In this document: positions 6,352 to 15,099 of the stretch, piece after piece
Layout: each line of letters opens with the position of its first letter
How positions within the stretch are numbered: the stretch's first letter is position 1
From: JAEMQF01 sp963850525
GTDB taxonomy: Bacteria; Pseudomonadota; Gammaproteobacteria; Burkholderiales; Burkholderiaceae_C
NCBI GenBank assembly: GCA_963850525.1
Contig: CAWKLQ010000004.1
Location: 992,001 to 1,056,000, forward strand
Reading direction: 5' to 3'
Length of the DNA: 64,000 nucleotides
The notes under the pieces: model-generated
Database searches by the model: none
The model's input: only the letters and a program-made list of their open reading frames with translations
What the model was told of the DNA's origin: nothing
Translations under genes and position numbers: made by a program

Positions 6352-8428
6352 GATCGCCTGCCGTGTCGCCGCGACGGCGCGGCGCCTGGGCATGCGCACG
6401 GTGGCCGTGTTTTCCGATGTCGACGCGCAGGCGAAACACGTGCTCGCATGCGACGAAGCCGTGCACATCGGCGGTAACGCGCCGAAGGACAGCTACTTGC
6501 GCGGCGAGCGCATCATTGCCGCGGCGCTGCAATGCGGCGCGCAGGCGGTGCACCCGGGTTACGGCTTCCTGAGCGAAAACGAAGAATTTGCGCAGGCGTG
6601 CCTGGACGCCGGGTTGGTCTTCATCGGCCCGCCGCCGACGGCGATCAAGGCGATGGGGCTGAAAGCGCAATCGAAAGTCCTGATGGGCCGGGCCGGCGTG
6701 CCGCTCGTGCCGGGCTATCACGGCGTGGACCAGGATCCGGCGCTGCTGAAATCTGAAGCGAAGAAGATCGGCTATCCCGTGCTGATCAAGGCGAGCGCGG
6801 GCGGCGGTGGCAAGGGCATGCGAATCGTCACGCACGCCGACGAGTTCGACGCAAGCCTGGCCTCGTGCCAGCGCGAGGCGCGCAACAGCTTCGGCGACGA
6901 CGCGGTGCTGATCGAGCGTTACGTGACGCGGCCACGCCATATCGAAATCCAGGTCTTCGGCGATTCCCAGGGCAACTGCGTCTACCTTTTCGAGCGCGAC
7001 TGTTCGGTGCAGCGGCGCCATCAGAAGGTGTTGGAAGAAGCGCCGGCGCCGGGAATGAGCGAGGCGCGGCGCCGCGAAATGGGCGCCGCAGCGGTGGCTG
7101 CGGCCAAGGCGGTGGGCTATGTCGGCGCGGGCACCGTGGAATTCATCGCCGAACCCACGGCAGACGGGGACTTGCGCTTTTTCTTCATGGAGATGAATAC
7201 GCGCCTGCAGGTGGAGCACCCGGTGACTGAGGCGATCACCGGCCTGGACCTGGTGGAGTGGCAATTGCGCGTCGCCAGCGGCGAGCCGCTGCCGCTGCGC
7301 CAGGAGCAGTTGCGCATGCACGGCCACGCCATCGAGGCGCGGATTTGCGCGGAGAACCCGGACGCGAATTTCCTGCCGGCGACGGGCACGCTTGCGGTGT
7401 ATCGCACGCCGCCGTGCGCCGAGTTCGAGCGCGCGACGACAGCTGGCGTCATCCCGGCGCACGCCGGGATCCAGGGCGCTGCGCCGAGGGTGGATCCCGG
7501 CGTACGCCGGGATGACATGGCCGTGCCGCCGGGCGGCGCATCCGGCGGGCTGCGCATCGACTCGGGCGTGCGCGAAGGCGACGCCATCTCACCGTATTAC
7601 GACTCGATGATCGCCAAACTTATCGTCTGGGGCGAGGACCGCGCCCAGGCGCTGGCACGGCTTGACGTTGCGCTGGCGGGAACCCACATTGTCGGCCTGC
7701 ACAACAACGTCGGATTCTTGCGGCGCATTGCCGCGAGCAAGGCGTTTGCGACTGCCGATCTCGACACCGCACTGATAGAGCGCGAGCGCGATGCGCTGTT
7801 CAATGCGGCGCCGCTGCCGCTCGAGGTGGCTGCGGCGGGCGTCGTGGCACACGCGCTGGCGGCGGAACGCGCCGTGGAGGGAAGCGACCCCTGGTCACGC
7901 CGCGACGCCTGGCGCCTGCATGGTGCGGCGGTGCGGCGTTTCGACCTCGAGGCGCAAGGCGTGCGCACGAGTTTCATGTTGGAGCGCAATCACGATGGCG
8001 CGACCTGGCTCGTGCAAGGCGCGCAGCGCTGGCCCTACCTGGCGACGGCGCGAGGCGCAGGTAGGCATGACGTGAACCTGGGCGAGCAGCGCTGGCCGTT
8101 GACGGTGTACGCGCTCGGCGAGCGCTACGCGGTTTACGCGCCCGACGGCATGGCGCACTTGAGCGAAATCGATCCGATCGCGCACGCTGGCGACGGCGCC
8201 GTGGAGGGCGGCAGACTCACCGCGCCGATGCCCGGCAAGGTGGTCGCGTTTCTCGCGGCACCGGGCGACGTTGTCAAGCTCGGGCAGGCGCTGGCGGTGA
8301 TGGAGGCGATGAAGATGGAACACACCCTCACCGCGCCGCGCGACGGCACGGTGCAAGCCTTGCTCTACGCGGTGGGCGACCAGGTGCTCGAGGGCGAAGA
8401 ATTGTTGCGAATGGAGAGTGGCGCGTGA
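6317..8428 (+). CDS. liuD: Methylcrotonyl-CoA carboxylase, biotin-containing (alpha) subunit, with in-frame repeat insertion
   Basis: A 703-residue protein: biotin carboxylase N-domain, ATP-grasp domain with GGGGKGM at 162-168, carboxylase C-domain, BT-like linker, and a C-terminal biotinyl domain with EAMKMEH in which Lys666 is the biotinylated residue. It uses ATP and bicarbonate to charge biotin for the LiuB subunit. Residues about 378-405 read VIPAHAGIQ ... VDPGVRRDD and are translated from a palindromic repeat pair. They interrupt the normally short link between the FERAT and RIDSGVREGDAISPYYD segments. This makes the protein roughly 30-40 residues longer than typical. The insertion lies in a surface loop region of the carboxylase C-domain, so activity may survive. 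Confidence 0.92.
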   Translation: MFKKILIANRGEIACRVAATARRLGMRTVAVFSDVDAQAKHVLACDEAVHIGGNAPKDSYLRGERIIAAALQCGAQAVHPGYGFLSENEEFAQACLDAGLVFIGPPPTAIKAMGLKAQSKVLMGRAGVPLVPGYHGVDQDPALLKSEAKKIGYPVLIKASAGGGGKGMRIVTHADEFDASLASCQREARNSFGDDAVLIERYVTRPRHIEIQVFGDSQGNCVYLFERDCSVQRRHQKVLEEAPAPGMSEARRREMGAAAVAAAKAVGYVGAGTVEFIAEPTADGDLRFFFMEMNTRLQVEHPVTEAITGLDLVEWQLRVASGEPLPLRQEQLRMHGHAIEARICAENPDANFLPATGTLAVYRTPPCAEFERATTAGVIPAHAGIQGAAPRVDPGVRRDDMAVPPGGASGGLRIDSGVREGDAISPYYDSMIAKLIVWGEDRAQALARLDVALAGTHIVGLHNNVGFLRRIAASKAFATADLDTALIERERDALFNAAPLPLEVAAAGVVAHALAAERAVEGSDPWSRRDAWRLHGAAVRRFDLEAQGVRTSFMLERNHDGATWLVQGAQRWPYLATARGAGRHDVNLGEQRWPLTVYALGERYAVYAPDGMAHLSEIDPIAHAGDGAVEGGRLTAPMPGKVVAFLAAPGDVVKLGQALAVMEAMKMEHTLTAPRDGTVQALLYAVGDQVLEGEELLRMESGA
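7448..7516. repeat. Inverted pair of REP-like palindromes inside liuD
   Basis: Two 26-bp units (7448-7473 and 7491-7516) are in inverted orientation with a 17-bp spacer. Each has its own CCCGGCG/CGCCGGG core, and together they form a long stem from GTCATCCC to GGGATGAC. The same unit occurs at 928-953. The insertion keeps the reading frame open and contains no stop codon in the coding frame. Confidence 0.9.
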
Positions 8429-8464
8429 ACTCGCGCCCGGCGCGGGCCCGACCCGAAGCGGGGT

Positions 8465-8935
8465 TCAGCCGCCGCGGCTGCGCTGGCTCAAGCCGAGGCG
8501 TGCCAGCCAGCCGCCTCTGGGCGCGGGCATGTGGCTGATGGCGTCTTCGCGCTCGGGTGGCAGGCTCAGGCCGAAGCCCGACGTGTCTTTCGACCAGGCG
8601 AGATCCTGCGCCTTCGCGCCCATCGGCGCTGCGACTTTCTTCGAGCGCTGCAGCGCTCGGCTGGCTTTGGCCGCCGCGGCCGCTGCGGCGCGCCGGGCGC
8701 TGGCTTTTGCGTCGGCGCGGTGCGCGCGCTCGAGTTCGTGGGCGAGGCTGACGAGTTCCGCAAGGCCCGAATTGCGGCACAGGCGCAGTGCGGCACGCGC
8801 CTCAAACCCGCCCTGCATGAGCACGCTGATCTCGAATTCCTGGTCGAGGTGGCGCCGCAGCATGAAGTGCAGCCGGGTGGCGAGGCGCAAACAAACGTTA
8901 GGGTCCAAGGGTCTGCTCCAGACAGCTTGGCGCAT
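8465..8935 (-). CDS. Hypothetical protein, Ala/Lys-rich middle
   Basis: A 156-residue protein that I do not assign to a named family. The N-terminal part (LATRLHFMLRRHLDQEFEIS, then ALRLCRNSGLAELVSLAHEL) has the composition of a small folded helical domain. It is followed by a helical Ala-rich stretch near residues 75-95 and a Pro/Gly/Arg tail. The ATG at 8935 is chosen because the resemblance to a folded domain begins soon after; ATG codons further in are possible. No convincing ribosome-binding site is seen. The gene is convergent with liuD (36 bp between stops) and divergent from the YbaK gene. Confidence 0.6.
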   Translation of the reverse strand: MRQAVWSRPLDPNVCLRLATRLHFMLRRHLDQEFEISVLMQGGFEARAALRLCRNSGLAELVSLAHELERAHRADAKASARRAAAAAAAKASRALQRSKKVAAPMGAKAQDLAWSKDTSGFGLSLPPEREDAISHMPAPRGGWLARLGLSQRSRGG

Positions 8936-9046
8936 TGTTGCGATGAAGCCAGGGGTTACACCATCCCCAAGGCGTGGGGCGGGTTGGCGCAATCTCGTCT
9001 GGGGCGCGTGCACCCCCCGGAATCCGGGGTGGGCGAGGAGGCCGGA

Positions 9047-9541
9047 GTGAGTCAGGCGGCGTCCCCAGATCAGCCGCCGGGGCTGGCGCGCGTCACGCAG
9101 CGGTTGCGCGAAGTTCAGCACCCGCACGCGCCCATTTGGCTCGACGTTGCAGTGCGCACTTCGCAAGAGGCCGCCGCCGCCCTGGGCGTGCAGGTCGGCC
9201 AGATCGCCAAGAGCGTGATGTTTCGTCGCCGTGCCGACGATGCCGCGGTGCTGGTCGTGACCTCGGGCGACCGGCGTGTCGATGAAGCCAAAGTCGCTGC
9301 ACGGCTGGGCGCCTTGGCGCGCGCCGACGCGCAGTTCGTCAAGCAGGCGACCGGTTTTTCGATCGGCGGCGTCGCCCCGCTGGCGCATCTCACGGCGCCG
9401 CTGACGCTGGTGGACCGCGAATTGTTTCGCTTCGCCAGCGTCTGGGCGGCGGCGGGGCATCCGAACGCGGTATTCCAGACGAGCCCGGACCAGTTGCTGG
9501 TATTGACCGGCGCGCCGGTCGCGGATGTCACGGAGGCCTGA
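9047..9541 (+). CDS. YbaK/EbsC-type aminoacyl-tRNA editing-domain protein
   Basis: A 164-residue YbaK-fold protein. Family members hydrolyse mischarged aminoacyl-tRNAs (for example Cys-tRNA-Pro) in trans. The opening VTQRLREVQHP, the IAKSVMFR strand and the GFSIGGVAPLAH motif are typical; the Lys in IAKS is the conserved catalytic-site lysine. A GTG start at 9047 is supported by a GAGGAGG sequence ending 6-7 bases before it. The frame is open far upstream, but that part overlaps the divergent hypothetical gene and has no family resemblance. Its stop overlaps the ATG of the next gene (TGATG), which indicates translational coupling. Confidence 0.9.
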   Translation: MSQAASPDQPPGLARVTQRLREVQHPHAPIWLDVAVRTSQEAAAALGVQVGQIAKSVMFRRRADDAAVLVVTSGDRRVDEAKVAARLGALARADAQFVKQATGFSIGGVAPLAHLTAPLTLVDRELFRFASVWAAAGHPNAVFQTSPDQLLVLTGAPVADVTEA

Positions 9542-9759
9542 TGGGTTCGACACCCGCCGTGCCCAGCCCCTGCATCGATGTCTGCCGCATGGACCCGCGC
9601 ACCGGTTGGTGCGAAGGTTGCGCGCGCACGATCGACGAGATTGCTCAATGGGCGTCGTTGGACGACGCGGCGAAGCGCCAGGTGTGGGCGCTCTTGCCAC
9701 AACGCCGCGAACAACTCGCCGCGCCCGCAGGCGCTGCACCCTCGGGAGCCGCGCAATGA
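9541..9759 (+). CDS. DUF1289 family small cysteine protein
   Basis: A 72-residue protein with the DUF1289 pattern: PCIDVCRMDP, then WCEGCARTIDEI with four cysteines in two pairs, followed by a W-rich helix (QWASLDDAAKRQVWALLPQRR). Function is unknown; the cysteine spacing would suit a metal site. It overlaps both neighbours by 1-4 nt and is the middle gene of a three-gene operon. Confidence 0.9.
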   Translation: MGSTPAVPSPCIDVCRMDPRTGWCEGCARTIDEIAQWASLDDAAKRQVWALLPQRREQLAAPAGAAPSGAAQ

Positions 9760-10403
9760 AGCTGCTGCGCTTTTGGTTCGACCCGGTGTCGCCCTACGCC
9801 TACCTGGCTTTCGAGCGCCTGCCGCAGGTGCTGGTGGGGCTGTCTTACAGCGTCGAATACCGCCCCGTGTTGTTTGCCGGGCTGCTGGCGCACTGGGGCC
9901 ACAAAGGGCCGGCCGAGATCGAACCGAAACGCGCCTGGACCTTCCGTCAGGTGGAGTGGCTCGCGCTGCGCCACGGCATCGCACTGCAAACGCCACTGCA
10001 GCACCCGTTCAACCCGATCGCGCTGCTGCGCCTGGCGCTGGCGTGTGCGCCGGCCGGCGAGGCGCCGAACCGGCGCGTCGTTGAGGCGATGTTTCGCCAC
10101 GTGTGGTGCGGCGACGGGGCCGACGCCAACGATCCGACGCGCCTGGTGACATTGAGCAAGCTGCTCGCGCCGCAACGCGATCCGCAAAGCCCGCAGGTGA
10201 AAGATCAATTGCGCGACGCGGGGCGCGAGGCGATAGCCCGCGGCGTCTTCGGCGTGCCGACCATCGAGCTTGACGGCCGCTTGTTCTGGGGGCTGGACAG
10301 CCTGGAGATGGTCGCGCAGTGCCTGCGCGGCGAACCCTGGTTCGGTGCGGGGTGGAGCGCCGCCGGCGCGCCGCGTGCGGGCCTGCAGCGCAAGCCCAGC
10401 TGA
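9756..10403 (+). CDS. 2-hydroxychromene-2-carboxylate isomerase family protein (DsbA/GST-kappa fold)
   Basis: A 215-residue thioredoxin-fold protein. The opening FWFDPVSPYAYLAFERLP and the late GVFGVPTIELDGRLFWGLD segment are typical of the HCCA-isomerase family, in which a Ser replaces the DsbA active-site cysteines and glutathione is bound. The family enzyme acts in naphthalene breakdown, but chromosomal relatives such as this one lie away from naphthalene genes and probably act on other substrates. The ATG overlaps the previous stop (ATGA). Confidence 0.88.
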   Translation: MKLLRFWFDPVSPYAYLAFERLPQVLVGLSYSVEYRPVLFAGLLAHWGHKGPAEIEPKRAWTFRQVEWLALRHGIALQTPLQHPFNPIALLRLALACAPAGEAPNRRVVEAMFRHVWCGDGADANDPTRLVTLSKLLAPQRDPQSPQVKDQLRDAGREAIARGVFGVPTIELDGRLFWGLDSLEMVAQCLRGEPWFGAGWSAAGAPRAGLQRKPS

Positions 10404-10430
10404 GGCCGCAAACCTGCGCCCGCTGCTTCC

Positions 10431-11669
10431 TCAGCGCCTCAGGCGCCAGGCTCGGCGCATCGCCGACCACGCCGCGGCGTGCTGCGGGTCCGCCTCGCGG
10501 ACCGCGGCTGCGTAGCGTCGCCAGACGACGAACACCAGGCTCGCCATCAAGCCGAGCAGCGTGCTTGCGATCACGATCAGCGCGCGCGAGGGCTTGGACT
10601 TGAAATCCGGAGGCAACGCCTTGTCGACTTGCTGCAGAACCGGCCCTTCCTTGGCCTCGTCGAGCTTGGCGATCTCGAACTGGCGGATCATGCTCTCGAG
10701 CAGCGTCTCCTGCAGCTTGAGTTCTCGGCGGGCGCGCACGTAGGCGATCGCCGCTTCGGGAATCTTGCCCACTGGAATGTCCGCTGCGCTGCCGCCCGTG
10801 CGCCCGCGCGAAGATTCCATTCGCGCGAGCTCATCGCGCAGCGCACCGAGCTCGGAGTTGAGTTTCAGCACGTCCGGGTTTTCTCCCGTGGCGGTGGTGC
10901 GCAGCACCTTCAATTGGACTTCGCGCTCGGCAATCATCGCGCGCAGTTGCGCCGCGCCGCCGATCAAGGCCTCAGCCTGTTTGTCCAGAACGATGACGCC
11001 CGACTTTTCCTGCACCTCTCGCAAACCGAGTTCGGCCTTGACGAGGTTCTCCTTGACGTCCTTCAGCTGCTGCTCGAAAAACACGCGACGCAATTGCGCG
11101 TCTGAAACGGCCAAACGCCCCAGCACCTTGGTGACTTCCTCGACATGCGTGTTCGCGAGCTCGGCGGCGAATTTCGGGTCGCGGTCGTCGACTTCGATGC
11201 TGATGACGCCGCTCTTGCGATCCGCCGAGACGCGCACCTTGTCCGGCATCGACTTGCGCAGCGCCTCGAATGACTTCAGCTCGTAGCGTGCCAACAGGCC
11301 GAAGCGCGCGTCGAGCGCGCGCACAACGCTGTCGCTTTTCAGCAAGGCGACATACAGCTCGTCGGGCGACTTGGCGCCTATGCTTCCCGCCAGGCCGCCC
11401 ACCGCACCGAGCGCCGCCAACGCTGCTGACGCGCCACCGCCTTGGCTCTGCGACGCCGGTGGCAACAGCGTCGTGCGCGCCGTGAATATCGGCGGCTGCA
11501 GCAGGGCCACGGCGAGCGACGCCAAAGCCGCGAACGTGGTGACGGCGGCGATTTGCCACTTGCCTTCGCCGACCCATGTCAGCAGGTCGACCAGGCTGAA
11601 CGAGGGGCCGTCGTCGTCCTGCGCGTACGGTTGTTCGGTCGCGGAGCTCGACAAATCGTCCAGTTTCAT
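10431..11669 (-). CDS. Wzz/PCP-type polysaccharide chain-length determinant
   Basis: A 412-residue inner-membrane protein with a transmembrane segment near residues 35-58, a long periplasmic part with coiled-coil character (about 150-330), and a second transmembrane segment near 365-387. The N-terminal Wzz domain begins at FSLVDLLTWVGEGKW, and the segment after TM1 (PIFTARTTLLPP) is typical. There is no C-terminal kinase domain. Such proteins set polymer length and work with an outer-membrane export protein, encoded here just upstream. ATG 11669 is preferred; a TTG at 11681 overlapping the previous TGA is the alternative. Confidence 0.9.
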   Translation of the reverse strand: MKLDDLSSSATEQPYAQDDDGPSFSLVDLLTWVGEGKWQIAAVTTFAALASLAVALLQPPIFTARTTLLPPASQSQGGGASAALAALGAVGGLAGSIGAKSPDELYVALLKSDSVVRALDARFGLLARYELKSFEALRKSMPDKVRVSADRKSGVISIEVDDRDPKFAAELANTHVEEVTKVLGRLAVSDAQLRRVFFEQQLKDVKENLVKAELGLREVQEKSGVIVLDKQAEALIGGAAQLRAMIAEREVQLKVLRTTATGENPDVLKLNSELGALRDELARMESSRGRTGGSAADIPVGKIPEAAIAYVRARRELKLQETLLESMIRQFEIAKLDEAKEGPVLQQVDKALPPDFKSKPSRALIVIASTLLGLMASLVFVVWRRYAAAVREADPQHAAAWSAMRRAWRLRR

Positions 11670-11677
11670 CGCGGTCT

Positions 11678-14176
11678 TCAATTCTTCAGCGTGTTAATCG
11701 CGGCGATGCCCAGGCCGAACTGCGAGAAGATCAGCGACCAGTCCTTCAGGTTGCGCACCAGGGCGCGGCCCCAAGTCTCGAAGTCCAATTGGTTGGGCAC
11801 GATCAGCGCGTCACCCGGCTGCAGGCGTTCGCTCTCGAGCGCATTGCCGCCCCAGAAGCTGCGCTTTTCGCCGGCATGGTTGACGGTGCCGTCGGCGCGC
11901 AAGATGAACATGTTCGACGGGTCGGCGGATTCGTCGACGCCGGCGAGCTTAAGATAGTCGCCCGCCGTGCGGCCGCCTTTCCACAGGAACGCGTTGCTGT
12001 TCACCACCGCGCCGGCCACCGTGACGAAAGCCGGTCGCGTGGGCACGCTGATCCTGTCGCCGTGGTCCAGCGGCACGTCGGGCAGCGCGTCGAGGTTCTT
12101 CACTTCCGGCGTCAGCTCGAGCGCGATGCGGCCATTCGGCTCGATTCGCGACAGGCGCGCGAGTTGCGCCTGCGTCGCTGCGTTGCTGACCGCCGCCGTG
12201 TTCGCAGCCGATACTTCGTCGCGCCGGTTCGCCGCGTCGCGCGCGCTTTGCGTCGCCGACAGGGCTTCCAGGCGTGTGATCGCCGAGGCCAGGTTCTCGC
12301 GCTGGCGCTGGCGCGTCTCTTCGCGGCTGAAGTCCAGCCCGTAGACATAGGCCTGCGGCGTGAAACCGCCGACGCGGTCGATCAGGCCTTTCAAGGTCTC
12401 GCCGGGGCGCAACTGGTACACGCCGGGGGCACCGACTTCGCCTTCGACGGTGACGAGGCGCGTCTGGCGCGCCACCGGAACGCGCACGTCTTTCTGGCTG
12501 TAGACCGTGACGACGTCGCCTGCCAGCAGTTCGAGGTTGTGCGCCGGATCGCCCTCGAGCACGGCCTTGCCCAGGTTGAACGGGATCACCTGGGTGCTCA
12601 AGTCTTTTTCAATGAGACGCTCGATCACGGCGTAGTCCCAGTTCAGTTCGTCAAACAGCGCGGCTGGGCTCTTTTTTGCACGCCCTGCCGCCGCGCGGTT
12701 TGCTGCCCCACGCTCGTCGTCGCGGCCATTCACTGCGCGCGGATTGTTCTGCGCTCGAGCCGCGCGCTCGTTGCGTTCCGGGACCGGGCCCACACTCTGT
12801 TTGGACTCAAGCTCGAGCCGAGGCGCGGTTTCCGGGCGTTCTTCATCGTCCGATTCGAGAACCTGAACGAGCAAGTTCTTGCGCCGGTAAAAATCGGGCG
12901 AGATCAGCGCCTCGCGGTCCGGAATCAAATCGCGGATTCGCATGCCCGGGCGGTGCGCGTAACGCAGGGGCTGCGCCACCGGGCCCTTCAGGGTGACGGC
13001 ATTGGCAAAGCGCGGGGAAATCGGCAGCAGCGTGAGCAGGTCGCCGTCGCGCAGCGGCTTGAGCAGGCCCACGTCGTCGAGCCTGAATTCTTCGACGAAG
13101 CGCACTGCCTGGGCTTGCGCGCCGTCGACGCGTTCGAGCTGGGCGCGGTTCCGGTCGGCGAGCACCGGTGCGCCGCCGGCGTACCGAAGCAGGTCGCGAA
13201 CCGTCTCGGTGGCGCTCTTCAGTTCGTAAATCGCGGCCAGATCGAGCGCACCCGTCAAGGCGACACGCGGACCGCTCGGCTGAAAAAGTACGACGTCACC
13301 GGCAGCGAGCTGAAGGTCTTTGGACTTGTCGCCGAGCACCAGAAAATCGTAGAGATCGATTTCGGTGACGTCCTTGCCATCGCGGCGCAGCACCACTTTG
13401 CGCATCGATCCGTAGGGCGCCGGCCCGCCGGTGAACGCAATCGCAGACAGCAAGGTGGCCTGCCCCGGCAGGTTGTACACGCCGGGACGCTGCGCTGCGC
13501 CCACCACATAGACTTTCACCCCGCGCAGTTGGCCGAGCGCGACGCTCAGATTGAAGTTGGTGTAGAGGCGCGCGATCTGCGCACGCAAGTGCTTCTCGAG
13601 TTCCGATGCCTTGACCCCGGCGACGCTGAAGCTGCCGACCTTGGGCAAGTTGAGCATGCCGTTGCGATCCACCACGCTGCGGTAATCGACGTCGATCGAG
13701 CCCCACGCGCGCAAAATCACTTCGTCGCCGGTGCCGACGCTGTAGTCCGCCGACACCGGGACGTTGTCGAGCGACGCGAAATCTTCGTTGGGGTCGGTGA
13801 AAAAACTGGCACCGAAGGTGGGCAGCAGCCGCCCCGTCGCGGCCTCGACGAATTTCTGAAACTCGCTGGGTTTCGCAGGGGCCGCATCGCGCCTGCGCAA
13901 CTGCTCCTGGGGATTGAAGTGTCCCTGCGGTGCTGCGCCGCTGAAACCTGGCGATCCGCCAGGCTGCTGCTGGCGAGCCGCAGCGCCCGCTCCGGTGGCT
14001 TGCTGGCGCGTTGGTCCGCCTTGGCCTTCGCGCGGGCGAGTACTCGGCGCTGGCGTGTAGCCTGGCGCGGTGAAGGTGCCGCCGGACCGCGGCTCGTCGG
14101 CGGTTTGCGCGACAGCGCTGCCGACGAGGCACAGCACGCCGAGCAGTGTGGGCATGAAAAGGCGCAAACAGGTCAT
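11678..14176 (-). CDS. SLBB-domain polysaccharide export outer-membrane protein
   Basis: An 832-residue secreted protein with a signal peptide (about 1-23, ending SAVA). A disordered Pro/Gln/Gly/Arg segment follows to about residue 110. Next come the poly-export domain (VSADYSVGTGDEVILRAWG) and several SLBB beta-grasp repeats, for example VYVVGAAQRPGVYNLPG, VTVEGEVGAPGVYQLRPGE and VTVAGAVVNSNAFLW. It is longer than Wza-type proteins and has extra SLBB units and charged linkers, like the large variants linked to capsule or exopolysaccharide export. It is followed directly by the Wzz-like gene. No glycosyltransferases are in the window. Confidence 0.92.
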   Translation of the reverse strand: MTCLRLFMPTLLGVLCLVGSAVAQTADEPRSGGTFTAPGYTPAPSTRPREGQGGPTRQQATGAGAAARQQQPGGSPGFSGAAPQGHFNPQEQLRRRDAAPAKPSEFQKFVEAATGRLLPTFGASFFTDPNEDFASLDNVPVSADYSVGTGDEVILRAWGSIDVDYRSVVDRNGMLNLPKVGSFSVAGVKASELEKHLRAQIARLYTNFNLSVALGQLRGVKVYVVGAAQRPGVYNLPGQATLLSAIAFTGGPAPYGSMRKVVLRRDGKDVTEIDLYDFLVLGDKSKDLQLAAGDVVLFQPSGPRVALTGALDLAAIYELKSATETVRDLLRYAGGAPVLADRNRAQLERVDGAQAQAVRFVEEFRLDDVGLLKPLRDGDLLTLLPISPRFANAVTLKGPVAQPLRYAHRPGMRIRDLIPDREALISPDFYRRKNLLVQVLESDDEERPETAPRLELESKQSVGPVPERNERAARAQNNPRAVNGRDDERGAANRAAAGRAKKSPAALFDELNWDYAVIERLIEKDLSTQVIPFNLGKAVLEGDPAHNLELLAGDVVTVYSQKDVRVPVARQTRLVTVEGEVGAPGVYQLRPGETLKGLIDRVGGFTPQAYVYGLDFSREETRQRQRENLASAITRLEALSATQSARDAANRRDEVSAANTAAVSNAATQAQLARLSRIEPNGRIALELTPEVKNLDALPDVPLDHGDRISVPTRPAFVTVAGAVVNSNAFLWKGGRTAGDYLKLAGVDESADPSNMFILRADGTVNHAGEKRSFWGGNALESERLQPGDALIVPNQLDFETWGRALVRNLKDWSLIFSQFGLGIAAINTLKN

Positions 14177-14347
14177 TCGGGGCTCGGCCGGGAATCGATT
14201 GAAGAGTGGATTCGCTCGGCCGTGTCAGGCGAGTCCCCGATTCCCTGGGAAGCGGGGGCCGCACGACGCGAGAAACCAGCCGGCGTTTCCGACCAGGGCG
14301 CGATGTTAGCGGATGGCCCAGCCTGGAACGCTTCTCCCGGCCCAATG

Positions 14348-14385
14348 AAAAACGCCCGCGGAGGCTTCGCTTGAAGCTGCGGGCG
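14348..14385 (-). terminator. Intrinsic terminator of the cytochrome c' gene
   Basis: Read on the minus strand, a CGCCCGC ... GCGGGCG stem with an additional GAAGC/GCTTC inner stem is followed by TTTTT. It lies 64 bp after the cytochrome c' stop codon and upstream of the SLBB gene, so it separates these two transcription units. Confidence 0.85.
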
Positions 14386-14448
14386 CCGGGCGAATGAAGC
14401 GAAGCGGCGCGCGGGCGGGCGCGTGCCCACACCGCGCTGAAGCAGGTC

Positions 14449-14913
14449 CTACTCCTTGCGATAGTCGTCGTGGCAGGCTTTGCACGCCTTGCCGGTTTCA
14501 CCGACGGCGGCCTTGATCGTGTCGATGTTGCCGGTCTTGGCTGCCGCGTTGAACTTGACCATTTCTTCTTGCATCTTCGTGGCAAGACCCTTCACCTTTT
14601 CCGTGTCGGTCCAGATCGCGGGTTTGGCACGCGTATCGCCGGTATCGGAACCGGGAACAAAACCGGCAAAAGGCAATTTGGACATTGCCGTGGCGATCTC
14701 GGCGTTGTCGATTGCCGCCTTGGCGTCGAACGGAATGCGGCCATTGGCCATGGCACCGACCCGACCGAAGTGCGCGGCCATCACGGTGAACGCAGCCTTG
14801 CGATACTTGATCGCGTCTTCCGGCTTGGCAAATTGCGCGGCCGCGGGCAGGGCAGTGGCCAGCGTCAGCACAGCAGCAGTCAGCGTCAACGAGGAACGCA
14901 GCATATTTCTCAT
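14449..14913 (-). CDS. Cytochrome c' (class II c-type cytochrome)
   Basis: A 154-residue periplasmic four-helix haem protein. It has a signal peptide of about 26 residues (ending LPAAA) and a C-terminal haem motif CKACH (Cys144, Cys147, His148) followed by DDYRKE, the usual arrangement for cytochrome c'. These proteins bind NO or act as electron carriers. It is divergent from a cytochrome b561 gene, a pairing often seen in Burkholderiales, which suggests that the two exchange electrons. A terminator follows the gene. Confidence 0.95.
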   Translation of the reverse strand: MRNMLRSSLTLTAAVLTLATALPAAAQFAKPEDAIKYRKAAFTVMAAHFGRVGAMANGRIPFDAKAAIDNAEIATAMSKLPFAGFVPGSDTGDTRAKPAIWTDTEKVKGLATKMQEEMVKFNAAAKTGNIDTIKAAVGETGKACKACHDDYRKE

Positions 14914-15099
14914 CAGTCTTCTCCTAGGGGTTGGTCAGGGTCGAATCGTTCCCGCACGGGCACGCAGCCCGTCAAGGCGCCGCGCAGTGTACGCAACTGG
15001 CATGACAAATATTCCGCCGGCCGCGGGAAAACCACAAGGCGATGCCGGGCGGAGGAGGTGTGCGGTAATCTTTGCGTACGGCACCAGCAGAGGTAAAGC

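Noticed and set aside
9010..9031. Inverted repeat CACCCC..CCGGAATCCGGGGTG before the YbaK gene
   Set aside because: It differs from the 26-bp palindromic unit, has imperfect arms and occurs only once here; there is not enough to call it an element or operator.
10431..11681. TTG start of the Wzz-like gene overlapping the SLBB stop
   Set aside because: An ATG four codons later has better spacing from a GAAGA sequence and loses no conserved residues, so the ATG was preferred.
11789..14374. An 861-codon open frame on the plus strand opposite the SLBB gene
   Set aside because: It is the antisense shadow of a well-supported gene in GC-rich DNA: no domain is recognisable and it is rich in Arg/Ala/His. 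The SLBB motifs lie on the other strand.
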